Origin: Firmicutes bacterium UBA5286
Lineage (GTDB): Bacteria; Bacillota; Proteinivoracia; UBA4975
Direction: 5' to 3'
Assembly (NCBI GenBank): GCA_002408465.1
Contig: DHSM01000004.1
Coordinates: 1 to 64,000 of the forward strand
DNA: 64,000 nt
How positions within the stretch are numbered: position 1 is the first letter of the stretch; each line of letters starts with the position of its first letter. Of this stretch, positions 9,736-17,722 are shown one piece after another. A program made the translations under genes and the position numbers. The notes under the pieces were generated by a model that was not told the DNA's origin, did no database searches, and saw only the letters and a list, made by a program, of their open reading frames with translations.

Positions 9736-10272
9736 TTATATTCCCCCCAGCAAGCTGAAGATCAACACCGTAGCCAGCACGGCGCCGGCAGCCATGGTGC
9801 CAAGTTTGCCACCGATGCCTTCATACACAGGCAGGGCGAGGATATAAAAACCCCCCACAAGAACTCCCGCGCAGATAACCATTGGCAATCCCGTCAATAC
9901 TGCCAGGGAAGACATGCCGGCAAAAGAAGCGGTGTAAGCCACGGCAGCCAGCTTGCCAGGCAGAACCAGTGCCGCCAAAAGGCCTACCAATCCCGAGGCC
10001 ACTGCAGTATTAAGACCCAGTTTAACGCTCAGGCACCAGGTTGCCGCGACGCCGGCCACAGCTACCGCCATTATGGGCAAACAATTCCCAAACTCTTCCC
10101 CGCCGGGATTTTTTTTCAGGGCAAAAAAATGGGCTGCCAGGCCAATACCGAAAAAAGCCGTTATGCCCACTAGAGCAAAGAAGGCCCAGCCCCTGGCTCC
10201 TGCCAGATCGCCTGCCAACAAGACTATGCCCACCGCGGCCAACAGGAGCAGGCTAATCAATTTTCTATACAT
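9736..10272 (-). CDS. Membrane protein A of the fdhD-linked pair, unknown function
   Basis: 178 residues from the ATG at 10272, one base after the fdhD stop; GGAGGGTGG upstream supports this start over a longer frame. There are five to six hydrophobic segments, with a hydrophilic loop KKNPGGEEFGN near residue 55. The C-terminal half (ALVLPGK, VYEGIGGKLGTMAAG) parallels that of the next gene. The tight coupling to fdhD, and the selenocysteine locus just upstream, suggest a role in transport linked to formate, sulfur, selenium or molybdenum metabolism. That is inference only. Confidence 0.75.
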   Translation of the reverse strand: MYRKLISLLLLAAVGIVLLAGDLAGARGWAFFALVGITAFFGIGLAAHFFALKKNPGGEEFGNCLPIMAVAVAGVAATWCLSVKLGLNTAVASGLVGLLAALVLPGKLAAVAYTASFAGMSSLAVLTGLPMVICAGVLVGGFYILALPVYEGIGGKLGTMAAGAVLATVLIFSLLGGI

Positions 10273-10273
10273 T

Positions 10274-11011
10274 TTATATCGCCACCCTCCAAGGATTGCA
10301 ATAAATATTAAAGCGCTGTTCACGGGCAAAGCCCACCAGGGTCATGCCCAATTCCTCCGCCATCTGCACCCCCAGGGAAGTGGGAGCCGACCTGGATATC
10401 AACAGACCGATACCCATACGAAAGGCTTTTCTGACCACCTCGGCAGAAATCCGCCCGCTGGTCAGCAAACATAGAGAAGAGGCATCCCGTTCTGCCAGAA
10501 TTAGATTGCCCGCCAGTTTGTCAATAGCATTATGCCTGGCCACATCCTCCCGGAAGACGAGGATTCCCTCGCCCGCCAGGGCGGCGGCGTGAACCGCCCC
10601 TGTCTCCCTGAACAGGGCCGAAGAGGTGGAAAATTCCTGCATGAGGCCAACAATTTCATCAGGGGAAAGGGTTTTGCCCTTGTCCTTGAAGCCGTCCGTC
10701 ACCGCAGTGGGGCAGGCGATCGCTGCCAAGTCGGCGGCGGAAACCCCCTTGCCCGCAAGCTCCAGCTCTGCCTGCCGACCATCGGCCTTAAGGACCAGAG
10801 ATTTAATATCCCCTGTGGCAGTCAGCAACCCCTTGTTGAAGGCGAAGCCCACGGCAAGCTCCTCCAGGTGGGAGGGACTTGCCAGGAGGGTAATATAATG
10901 ACGGCCGTTGACAATAACAGTCAGCGGCCATTCAATTGCCAGCCAGTCAGGATTTTGCTTGGCTTGTCCGCAGACAACTGAAACAACCAGCCGTTCTTCC
11001 TTTTGATCCAT
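10274..11011 (-). CDS. fdhD: Formate dehydrogenase accessory sulfurtransferase FdhD
   Basis: About 245 residues from the ATG at 11011, with AGGGGG eight bases upstream; a GTG nine bases earlier sits too close to the ribosome site. FdhD passes sulfur from a cysteine desulfurase to the bis-MGD molybdenum cofactor of formate dehydrogenase. The family C-terminus is clear: LTSGRISAEVV, ISRSAPTSLGVQMAEELGMTLVGFAR and RFNIY. The CxxC pair seen in E. coli FdhD is not visible: the matching loop reads IACPTAVTDGF with a single Cys. It lies directly downstream of tRNA(Sec), which fits a selenocysteine-containing formate dehydrogenase as client. Confidence 0.9.
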   Translation of the reverse strand: MDQKEERLVVSVVCGQAKQNPDWLAIEWPLTVIVNGRHYITLLASPSHLEELAVGFAFNKGLLTATGDIKSLVLKADGRQAELELAGKGVSAADLAAIACPTAVTDGFKDKGKTLSPDEIVGLMQEFSTSSALFRETGAVHAAALAGEGILVFREDVARHNAIDKLAGNLILAERDASSLCLLTSGRISAEVVRKAFRMGIGLLISRSAPTSLGVQMAEELGMTLVGFAREQRFNIYCNPWRVAI

Positions 11012-11080
11012 GGCAAGCACCCCCTAAAAGCTTATGCAGGGAATATATTAAATTAACAAACTGTTTTTAGATAAAAAAAT

Positions 11081-11177
11081 GGCGGGAATGCATGGGAATC
11101 GAACCCACCACGGACATCGTCCTGCCCGTTACTGGATTTGAAGTCCAGAGAGCCCACCAGGACTCCTCCATTCCCGC
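11081..11177 (-). tRNA. selC: tRNA-Sec (anticodon UCA)
   Basis: About 97 nt. On the minus strand the acceptor GCGGGAATG pairs with CATTCCCGC. The D stem is an extended 6-bp helix (GAGTCC/GGGCTC). The anticodon arm is CTGGA-CTTCAAA-TCCAG with anticodon TCA, the variable arm is long, and the T arm is TGGG-TTCGATT-CCCA. These are the hallmarks of bacterial tRNA(Sec). CCA is not fully encoded. It has its own promoter and lies 38 bp after selD. Confidence 0.97.
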
Positions 11178-11181
11178 ATAC

Positions 11182-11210
11182 ATTATAGCTTTACTAGCTT
11201 GCAGATGCAA
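11182..11210 (-). promoter_or_regulatory. Sigma-A-type promoter of tRNA-Sec
   Basis: TTGCAT (11205-11210), 17 bases, TATAAT (11182-11187) on the minus strand; the -10 box ends four bases before the tRNA 5' end. Confidence 0.75.
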
Positions 11211-11215
11211 GAGCT

Positions 11216-12244
11216 TTAGACGATGTGCAACAACTTGCGATCTTCCCCCTGTGGGAGCACCTGCCCAATCAGCCAGCCGATTTGCTGGTCGGCCAAAGCC
11301 CGGGCATCTCTTTCCGGGAGGCTGAAAAGCAGGCCGCCAGAAGTCTGGGGGTCAAAAAGCACATCGGTCTCAGCGCCGCTTACGTTTTTGGAGAATTGGA
11401 CCATGCAGCCTGTATAATCCCTGTTGCGATGAGCTCCACCTGGGACCATGCCCATGTTAGCCTGTTCCACCACTCCGGCAATCAGGGGAATGCTGTCAAA
11501 GTCAATTTCGGCCCTGGTATTGCTGGCCAGCATCATTTCCGCCAAATGGCCCAAGAAGCCAAAACCAGTAATATCGGTGCAGGCATGGACTTCTAAATCG
11601 GCCGCAGCTTTGGCCGCTCTGGCGTTAAGGGTGGTCATCACCTCAGTGACGGCGGCAATTTCCTCTGCCTTCGCCAGCCCGCCCTTGATGGCAGTGCAAA
11701 GAATGCCGCTGCCCAAGGGTTTGGTAAGCACCAGGCCATCCCCCGGTTTTGCGCCGCCATTGGTCCAGATCCTGTCAGGATGGATCAGGCCGCTGATCGC
11801 CAGCCCATACATGGGGCTGTGTTCAGCAATGGAATGTCCCCCTGCCAGCCTGGCGCCGGCCTCAAGGACTTTGTCGGCGCCTCCCCGCAATATTGCCTCT
11901 AAAATTTCCAGGGGAAGTTTGCGGGGATAGACTACTATATTTAGGGCCAGGAAGGGCTTACCTCCCATGGCATAGACATCGCTGAGAGCATTGGCCGCAG
12001 CCACCTGACCGAAGGAGTAAGGATCATCCAGCATTGGCGTAAAGAAATCCAATGTGTTGATGAGGGCCAGTTCATCAGTTAGCTTGTATACAGCGGCGTC
12101 ATCTGCAGTGTCAGCACCCACCAGCAAATTGGCGTCGGGCTTAAGGTCTAGCTTGGCCAGTACTTTTGCCAGGTCTCCCGGACCCAGTTTCGCCCCTCAG
12201 CCGGCGGCTTCTGTCATCTGGGTAAGACATATTTTTTCAGACAA
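11216..12244 (-). CDS. selD: Selenophosphate synthase, itself a selenoprotein (in-frame UGA)
   Basis: 342 residues if the TGA at 12197-12199 is read as selenocysteine. SelD makes selenophosphate from selenide and ATP. From a TTG at 12244, with AAGGAG nine bases upstream, the frame reads LSEKICLTQMTEAAG-U-GAKLGPGDL, so Sec is residue 16, at the catalytic Cys/Sec of the family motif GCGAK. The rest is typical: ADTADDAAVY, GQVAAANALSDVYAMGG, LAGGHSI, TDITGFGFLGH and FDPQTSGGLL. Conventional gene calling would start near 12127 and lose the active site. The TTG overlaps the LysR gene end by 8 bp. A hairpin suited to be a SECIS follows the UGA. Confidence 0.93.
12169..12187 (-). promoter_or_regulatory. 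Candidate bacterial SECIS hairpin in selD
   Basis: CTGGGTC and GACCTGG form a 7-bp stem (two G-U pairs) around the loop CGGGA. The loop begins 17 nt after the UGA and has G as its second base. This agrees with the known bacterial SECIS layout, a short stem-loop 16-37 nt after UGA with G among the first loop bases. Confidence 0.7.
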
Positions 12245-13133
12245 GATAATCACTCCTTCGCAGAAATTCGATGAAAGCGGCTAACGCCGGAGAACGGGGG
12301 GCGCTGGTAAGGACCAGCCAAAAATCTCGCCTCAGGTCCAACCCGGAGACGGGCTTGCTCACCAAGCGTCCCTGCCGGATACAGTCTTCGGCGGCCAGAC
12401 TTGACACCACTGCCAGCCCCAAACCCTGAGCGGCGGCTTCCAGCAAAGACCGGCTGCTGCCAAGTTCCATTACCACCTTCAGCTCACTGGGATTGATTCC
12501 CTTTGCCTCCAGGGCATTGTCCAGGACCTGTCTGGTAGCTGAACCGCGGATGCGCTGCAAAAAGGGATTGCCCAGGAGGTCTTCAATGGTAATGAACTTG
12601 CGGCTGGCCAAATCATGGTCAGGGCTGACTATAACCACCAACTCATCCCGGAACAGCACTTCGCTTTCCAGCCCAGCTTCCTCAGGTTTGTAACCCACTA
12701 CCGCCAGGTCCAGCCGCCCAGCCGCCAGTTGCTGGACAATCTCCTGGCTGGGGGCCACTTGCATCCGCACCTCCAAATCCGGGTGCAGGCGGTAAAATTC
12801 GCACAGACGCAGGGGAAGCAGATAATCTCCGGGAACTGTGCTGGCCCCCAGCTCCAGCCTGCCCTGCAGGCGCAGGCGCAATCCTTCCAGCTGGTGCACA
12901 GTTTTCTGCCACAGGCGCAGCACTTCTCTGGCCTTGTCGTAAAGAATAGCTCCCCCTTCGGTCAATTCAACCCGGTGGCCTCGGCGCCGAAACAACTCTA
13001 CCCCCAGATCTTCCGCCAGAGTCTGCATCTGCATGCTCACTGCCGGCTGAGATAGGTGGAGGCGGTTGGCAGCCCGGGAATAATTACCCTCTTCCACTAC
13101 ACAGATGAAGGTCCGCAAAAAGTTCAGGTTCAT
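12237..13133 (-). CDS. LysR-family regulator of the selenium locus
   Basis: 298 residues, the standard LysR length. The N-terminal winged helix-turn-helix (residues about 1-60) has YSRAANRLHLSQPAVSMQMQTL and FRRRGHRVELTEGG. The remainder is a CysB/CysL-like effector domain. It sits between selB and selD, starting 5 bases after the selB stop (AAGGGGGTGA upstream) and overlapping selD by 8 bp. LysR genes in this position in Clostridia are described as selenium-metabolism-associated. Its effector, perhaps a selenium or sulfur compound, and its targets are inferred, not shown. Confidence 0.92.
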   Translation of the reverse strand: MNLNFLRTFICVVEEGNYSRAANRLHLSQPAVSMQMQTLAEDLGVELFRRRGHRVELTEGGAILYDKAREVLRLWQKTVHQLEGLRLRLQGRLELGASTVPGDYLLPLRLCEFYRLHPDLEVRMQVAPSQEIVQQLAAGRLDLAVVGYKPEEAGLESEVLFRDELVVIVSPDHDLASRKFITIEDLLGNPFLQRIRGSATRQVLDNALEAKGINPSELKVVMELGSSRSLLEAAAQGLGLAVVSSLAAEDCIRQGRLVSKPVSGLDLRRDFWLVLTSAPRSPALAAFIEFLRRSDYLV

Positions 13134-13137
13134 AGCT

Positions 13138-15027
13138 TCACCCCCTTATATTCGGACCGGCAATGCGCACGTCCCCCCGCCGCCGGGTAATGCCCGCGCC
13201 ATCAAAATATTCCAGCAAGGGCAGGGCATATTTGCGGCTGGTGCCCAAAAAATCCCGAAACTGGGCAAGGGTGAGCTGAGTTTCGTGCTGAAAATGCCGG
13301 CGCAAATGGGCTTCGGCCTCACTGGCCGCTTCTCGGGCAAAGACCATGCCCCCGGTGAGGACAACGCTGCCCTCCTGGGCCAGGAGTTTGAGGATGGGAG
13401 CAACGGGCCCCAGTTTATCCAATTCCGAGCGCTCGGGAGGAGAGAAGAGATTTTCCCGAAGAGTCTGGAGCAGCCTTTCCTGAAGCCGGGCCTGCTCCTC
13501 AGACAGAACTACTTCATGTTCCTCCAGGGCCAGCTCCTGGCCCTGGACCTTAATCCCCGAACCCGGCAGCAACTTTTCCAGCAAGGCGGCGAACCCTCGG
13601 CTGCCAAGATCCGGCAGCAGCCGAGTCCGCACTTCCTCCCGGGGCATTCCCTGCCGCAAAGGATTGGCCTGATGCCACTGAGCCAGCAACTCTTTCAGCT
13701 GAAGAAGCAGCTGGGAGCGCTGGCTGAAATACCAATCTTCGCCGTCAGCCTGGAAGGACTGGACCCGGTCGGCCAATTCTATTATCGCCTGCTCCAGTTC
13801 GGCTGGGGCCAAATGAGTCCGGGTCACAAGCTGGCGCCGGGACAGAGGCCTAACGGCCTCATCCAGATAGGACAAAGCCAGGCTCCGGGGTTCCCCTTCT
13901 TCCCGAATGAGCAGGCTGTCCACCACCTCAGCCTTGCGCCGGCTGAGCCGATGCCTGCCTGCCTCAATAATCTCCCCGCCGCCAATAGTGGTCACCGGTG
14001 ACCAGGAGCGAATGACATAATGATCCCCACGCACAGCAACTACCGGTTCCTCCAGGCGGAACTGAACCAGACCGTCGCTGCCAGGCTCCACCTGGTCAGT
14101 GCCCAGGACTACAGCCCTGCCGATGGTCTCGCCGGAACCGCAGTGAAAACGAATGCGGGAATTGCTGACAAGAGGCGGTGCAGAAGGCAAGAGAAAAAAA
14201 CGGCCGGCAATTTTATCCACCGGTTCCAGACCCTGACCCTTAAAGAGGACCTGGCCCCGATGAATCTCCTGGCGCTCGATTCCCGCCAGGTTTACCGCCA
14301 CCCTCTGACCGGGTTGGACCTCAGTGACGTGATTGCCATGGACTTGCAGCTGGCGAACCCGAGCGGTAATTTCACCGGGCATCAACAGAACCTGATCTCC
14401 TTCCGTCAGGCTGCCGTCCAGCAAGGTGCCAGTGATTACTGTGCCAAAACCCTTGAGGACAAAAACCCTGTCTATGGGTAAACGGGAAAAGCTGCGCCGG
14501 GGCCGAGGCGAAGCGGCGATTACGGTGCTGGCAAGAAGCTCCCGCAGTTGCTCCAAGCCCTGGCCCGTCACCGCTGAAACCCGCACCCGGGGCGCCTGTT
14601 CAAGAAAGGTGCCCGCCAGGGCCTCATCAATATCTGCCTCAGCCAGTTCCAGCATTTCTTCATCAACCAGGTCGGTCTTGGTAAGGACGACAATGCCGGT
14701 TTCCACCCCCAGCAGCTGCAAAATCGCCAGATGTTCCTTAGTTTGGGGCATGACCCCCTCGTCGGCGGCCACTACCAGCAAGACCACATCGATACCGGCA
14801 GCGCCGGCCAACATATTTTTGACAAAGCGTTCATGACCGGGCACATCGATGATTCCTGCCCGGCGCCCGTCGGGCAGGTCAAACCAGGCAAAGCCCAGTT
14901 CGATGGTAATTCCCCGCTGCTTTTCCTGCTTGAGCCGGTCAGTCTCGATTCCGGTCAGCGCCCGAATGAGAGCAGTCTTTCCATGGTCCACATGACCGGC
15001 GGTGCCGATGATCAAGTTATTATTCAT
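13138..15027 (-). CDS. selB: Selenocysteine-specific elongation factor SelB
   Basis: 629 residues from the ATG at 15027, with GGGGGTG just upstream; the start overlaps the selA stop by 8 bp. SelB carries Sec-tRNA(Sec) to ribosomes paused at UGA next to a SECIS. G1 is GHVDHGKT at about 11-18, with [12 protein letters not shown] (G3) and TKTD (G4). EF-Tu-like beta-barrel domains follow, and the C-terminal region is the winged-helix array that binds SECIS (RRGDVRIAG near the end). It is the second gene of selA-selB-LysR-selD-selC. Confidence 0.97.
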   Translation of the reverse strand: MNNNLIIGTAGHVDHGKTALIRALTGIETDRLKQEKQRGITIELGFAWFDLPDGRRAGIIDVPGHERFVKNMLAGAAGIDVVLLVVAADEGVMPQTKEHLAILQLLGVETGIVVLTKTDLVDEEMLELAEADIDEALAGTFLEQAPRVRVSAVTGQGLEQLRELLASTVIAASPRPRRSFSRLPIDRVFVLKGFGTVITGTLLDGSLTEGDQVLLMPGEITARVRQLQVHGNHVTEVQPGQRVAVNLAGIERQEIHRGQVLFKGQGLEPVDKIAGRFFLLPSAPPLVSNSRIRFHCGSGETIGRAVVLGTDQVEPGSDGLVQFRLEEPVVAVRGDHYVIRSWSPVTTIGGGEIIEAGRHRLSRRKAEVVDSLLIREEGEPRSLALSYLDEAVRPLSRRQLVTRTHLAPAELEQAIIELADRVQSFQADGEDWYFSQRSQLLLQLKELLAQWHQANPLRQGMPREEVRTRLLPDLGSRGFAALLEKLLPGSGIKVQGQELALEEHEVVLSEEQARLQERLLQTLRENLFSPPERSELDKLGPVAPILKLLAQEGSVVLTGGMVFAREAASEAEAHLRRHFQHETQLTLAQFRDFLGTSRKYALPLLEYFDGAGITRRRGDVRIAGPNIRG

Positions 15028-16402
15028 TGGTTTCACCCCCAAGAGCTGCTGCCAGGGCCTGGGCCGCTAAAGAAATCTCCTCGCCCCTCAGGGTGCGCAT
15101 ATCTAAAATGACGGCCTCCTCGTGGACTCTGGCCACCAGGGGAATTTTGCCCTGACGCAGGATCTGGGCCAAGGCCTGAGCAGAAATCCTCTCAGGCTGC
15201 ACCCGCACAGCCCTGGTCTCCAGTCTGTGCAGGGGCAAAGCTCCTCCCCCCACAGGACTGACATCAGAAACCAGTTCTATCTTTGCCGGCAGGCCGCTAA
15301 GTGCGGCGGCAAGACTCTTTGCCCTGGCCTCCACTGCTGCCAGCTCTTCTGTAAGCATGGCCAGCACCGGAATGCTGCGCCAGCCCTCAGGCTGTATGTA
15401 CAGAGCCAAGGTTGCAGCCAGGGCTGCCAGGGTAATTTTGTCACAGCGCAGAGCCCGGGCCAGGGGATGTTTTTTCAGCCGAGAAATCCACTGTTTGCCG
15501 CCGACTATGATGCCGCACTGTGGCCCTCCCAGCATTTTATCGCCGCTGAAACAGACCAGGTCGGCGCCTGCAGCCACACTCTCCTGGACAGTGGGTTCGT
15601 CAATGCCCCAAGCCCGCAGATCCACAATGGTGCCGCTGCCCAGGTCATCGAGGACAGGCAAGTTATGCTCCCGGCCAAGAGCTACCAGCTCTGCCAGGGA
15701 CACTTCCTGCTGAAAGCCCACTACCCGGAAGTTGGAAGGGTGGACCCTGAGAATAACGCCGGTTTCGGGACTGATTGCCCCCTGGTAATCTTCCAGGTAA
15801 GTCTTGTTGGTGGTGCCCACCTCCACCAGGCGAATGCCGCTCTCCTCCATCACTTCCGGCACCCGGAAAGAACCGCCGATTTCCACCAGTTGTCCCCGGG
15901 CAATAATGCCCTCCCGGCCTTTGGCGACGCCGCCCAGAGCAAGCATGACCCCGGCGGCATTGTTATTGACAGCCAAAGCAGCTTCGGCGCCGGTCAAACG
16001 GCAGAGGAGTTCCTCCACATGGGCATGGCGGGAACCCCGCTCCCCAGAATCCATATCCATCTCTAAATCGCAATAGCCTGCGGCTTCTGCGGCAGCGGTC
16101 GCCGCTTCCTGGGCCAGGGGAGAACGTCCTAAATTGGTGTGAATTATGACCCCTGTTGCGTTCAGCACCCGGCGGGGACCGGCCTGCAGCAGCCTCCCCA
16201 AACGGGCCTCCACTCGGAGCAGCAGCTCCTCCTCCCCCGGGGCCTGTCTGACCCCAGCCATAATTGCCTGCCGGGCTAGATCCAGCTCTGCCTCCAGAGC
16301 TGCCTTGACCTGCTCCCGGCTGCAGCGGGCCTGAATCCCTGCCCACTCAGCGCTTTCCAATAATCTTCCCACTTTGGGCAGCCTGCTTAGCAGATCCTTC
16401 AT
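15020..16402 (-). CDS. selA: L-seryl-tRNA(Sec) selenium transferase SelA
   Basis: About 460 residues from the ATG at 16402 (GAGGAGG nine bases upstream); a GTG six bases earlier is too near the ribosome site. A PLP enzyme of the aspartate aminotransferase fold that converts Ser-tRNA(Sec) to Sec-tRNA(Sec) using selenophosphate from SelD. The catalytic Lys lies in SGDKMLGGPQCG at about residue 289. VLNATGVIIHTNLGRSPL and LEMDMDSGERGSR are typical. It is the first gene of the selenocysteine operon, behind a good promoter. Confidence 0.97.
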   Translation of the reverse strand: MKDLLSRLPKVGRLLESAEWAGIQARCSREQVKAALEAELDLARQAIMAGVRQAPGEEELLLRVEARLGRLLQAGPRRVLNATGVIIHTNLGRSPLAQEAATAAAEAAGYCDLEMDMDSGERGSRHAHVEELLCRLTGAEAALAVNNNAAGVMLALGGVAKGREGIIARGQLVEIGGSFRVPEVMEESGIRLVEVGTTNKTYLEDYQGAISPETGVILRVHPSNFRVVGFQQEVSLAELVALGREHNLPVLDDLGSGTIVDLRAWGIDEPTVQESVAAGADLVCFSGDKMLGGPQCGIIVGGKQWISRLKKHPLARALRCDKITLAALAATLALYIQPEGWRSIPVLAMLTEELAAVEARAKSLAAALSGLPAKIELVSDVSPVGGGALPLHRLETRAVRVQPERISAQALAQILRQGKIPLVARVHEEAVILDMRTLRGEEISLAAQALAAALGGETNE

Positions 16403-16442
16403 GGGCACTCGCCTCCTCTAATTACAATTAATCCTTAGTCAT

Positions 16443-16471
16443 ATTATAGTTTATTTTTATAGCTCAGTCGA
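16443..16471 (-). promoter_or_regulatory. Promoter of the selA operon
   Basis: TCGACT (16466-16471), 17 bases, TATAAT (16443-16448) on the minus strand, about 40 bp upstream of the selA start. Confidence 0.6.
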
Positions 16472-16506
16472 GGGCAAAACGGTCAAGTCTGTTTATTGAC
16501 ACAAAG

Positions 16507-16561
16507 ATGCTCCCCCTTCAGCAGCAGGCTTATTACTTAGCCTGCACCTTACGGGGAGCAT
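16507..16561. other. Two-tier inverted repeat, possible structured RNA
   Basis: A perfect 9-bp outer stem (ATGCTCCCC at 16507-16515 with GGGGAGCAT at 16553-16561) encloses unequal internal strands and a perfect 7-bp inner stem (GCAGGCT at 16524-16530 with AGCCTGC at 16539-16545). It lies upstream of the selA promoter and downstream of the degV terminator, and has no adjoining T tract on either strand, so it is not a simple terminator. The rest of the 310-bp selA-degV gap holds only the selA promoter and the degV terminator. Confidence 0.5.
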
Positions 16562-16691
16562 ATTATTTAGTCACCGCAATTAAGTTTGCTTATACTTGCT
16601 GTTAACCCCGATTCAATTTCCACACCGGACCCAGTCCTCATGGTTTTTTATGCCATGAGAACGTTACCATGCAAAAGCCTGGGGAAAAAGC

Positions 16692-16720
16692 AAAAAAAAA
16701 GAGCAGGAATACTGCCCTCT
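16692..16720 (-). terminator. Terminator of degV
   Basis: Minus strand: AGAGGGCAG, short loop, CTGCTCT, then a run of eight or more T. It starts at the degV stop codon. Confidence 0.75.
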
Positions 16721-17558
16721 ATGCAAAGACAACAGAAGCGCCTACGGTGCCGGGACCGGTATGCACTCCAATTACTGGCCCTACCTGTGTAAACAACGAC
16801 ACCCTTACATTAAACACTGATTCCAGCTTGTCCTGAAGTTTATCCGCGGCATCCTTGGCTGCTCCATGGGCAATGGCCAGGGCCTTGACAGTCCGGCCAG
16901 CGGCTGCATGCTCCAGGGCGGAGACAATGCCAGCCAAAGCTTTTTCTCTGCTGCGGGCAATGCCGGCGGGAACATAGACCCCCTCCTCATTAACCCGGAT
17001 TACAGGCTTAATCTTGAGAAGAGCTCCCAGCATTCCCTTTACTGTGCCTATCCTGCCACCCTTATGCAAATATTCCAAGGTGTCCAAAGTGAAAATTGTC
17101 TCCATTTTTTCCCGCATCTCGCTAATTCGATCCAGCACAGCCTTGACTGCAAGGCCTTCCTGGATTCCCTTGGCAGCTTCCAAAACCTGCTGACCAATGC
17201 CTAAGCTAATGGAGCGGGAATCGACAAGATGCACCTTGCCCGCGAACTTTTCCGCAGCAACATAGGCGGAATTGAGGGTGCCGCTGAGTCCGGAAGAGAT
17301 GTGGACAGAAATTACTTCATCGTATTCCGCCAGGGCTCTTGCGTAGACAGAAGCAAAATCCTCCGGCGAGGGCTGAGACGTCTTAGGCAGCTCGGATTCT
17401 GACGCCAAACGGGTGTAAAATTCTTCAGAAGTCAGTTCGCAGTCCAAATATTGCTGGTGGCCGAAGCTTACTTTCAAGGGCAATACAAGTATCTTCCACT
17501 GTTTTATCAGCCGCTGGGGCAAATCTGCAGTGCTGTCCGTTACAAGGGCGATTTTCAA
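16719..17558 (-). CDS. DegV family fatty-acid-binding protein
   Basis: 279 residues, the usual DegV length. DegV proteins bind a fatty acid in a cleft and in several Bacillota act as the FakB component that presents it to a fatty acid kinase. The N-terminal VTDSTADLP, the central SSGLSGTLNSAYVAAE and DTLEYLHKGGRIG, and the C-terminal GPVIGVHTGPGTVG are diagnostic. Single gene between the selA region and the vWA operon; the fatty acid kinase gene is not in this window. Confidence 0.92.
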   Translation of the reverse strand: MKIALVTDSTADLPQRLIKQWKILVLPLKVSFGHQQYLDCELTSEEFYTRLASESELPKTSQPSPEDFASVYARALAEYDEVISVHISSGLSGTLNSAYVAAEKFAGKVHLVDSRSISLGIGQQVLEAAKGIQEGLAVKAVLDRISEMREKMETIFTLDTLEYLHKGGRIGTVKGMLGALLKIKPVIRVNEEGVYVPAGIARSREKALAGIVSALEHAAAGRTVKALAIAHGAAKDAADKLQDKLESVFNVRVSLFTQVGPVIGVHTGPGTVGASVVFA

Positions 17559-17722
17559 TATACAATACCCCCCGGTAAATGATGACTAATTGTATCACAA
17601 AAATGAGAAGAGGTATATTGGTTAAAAAACAAGTACAAACCCTTGCCGTCGGATTGCCTCAGCCAGGAATCAAGGAATTACTGGGACATAAAGGTTCATC
17701 CCTCCTGTCGGTGCTTCTGCCG

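Noticed and set aside
13105..14001. 298-codon plus-strand frame opposite selB
   Set aside because: Shadow of the G+C-biased third positions of selB; composition is Gln/Pro/Gly-rich and unlike a real protein.
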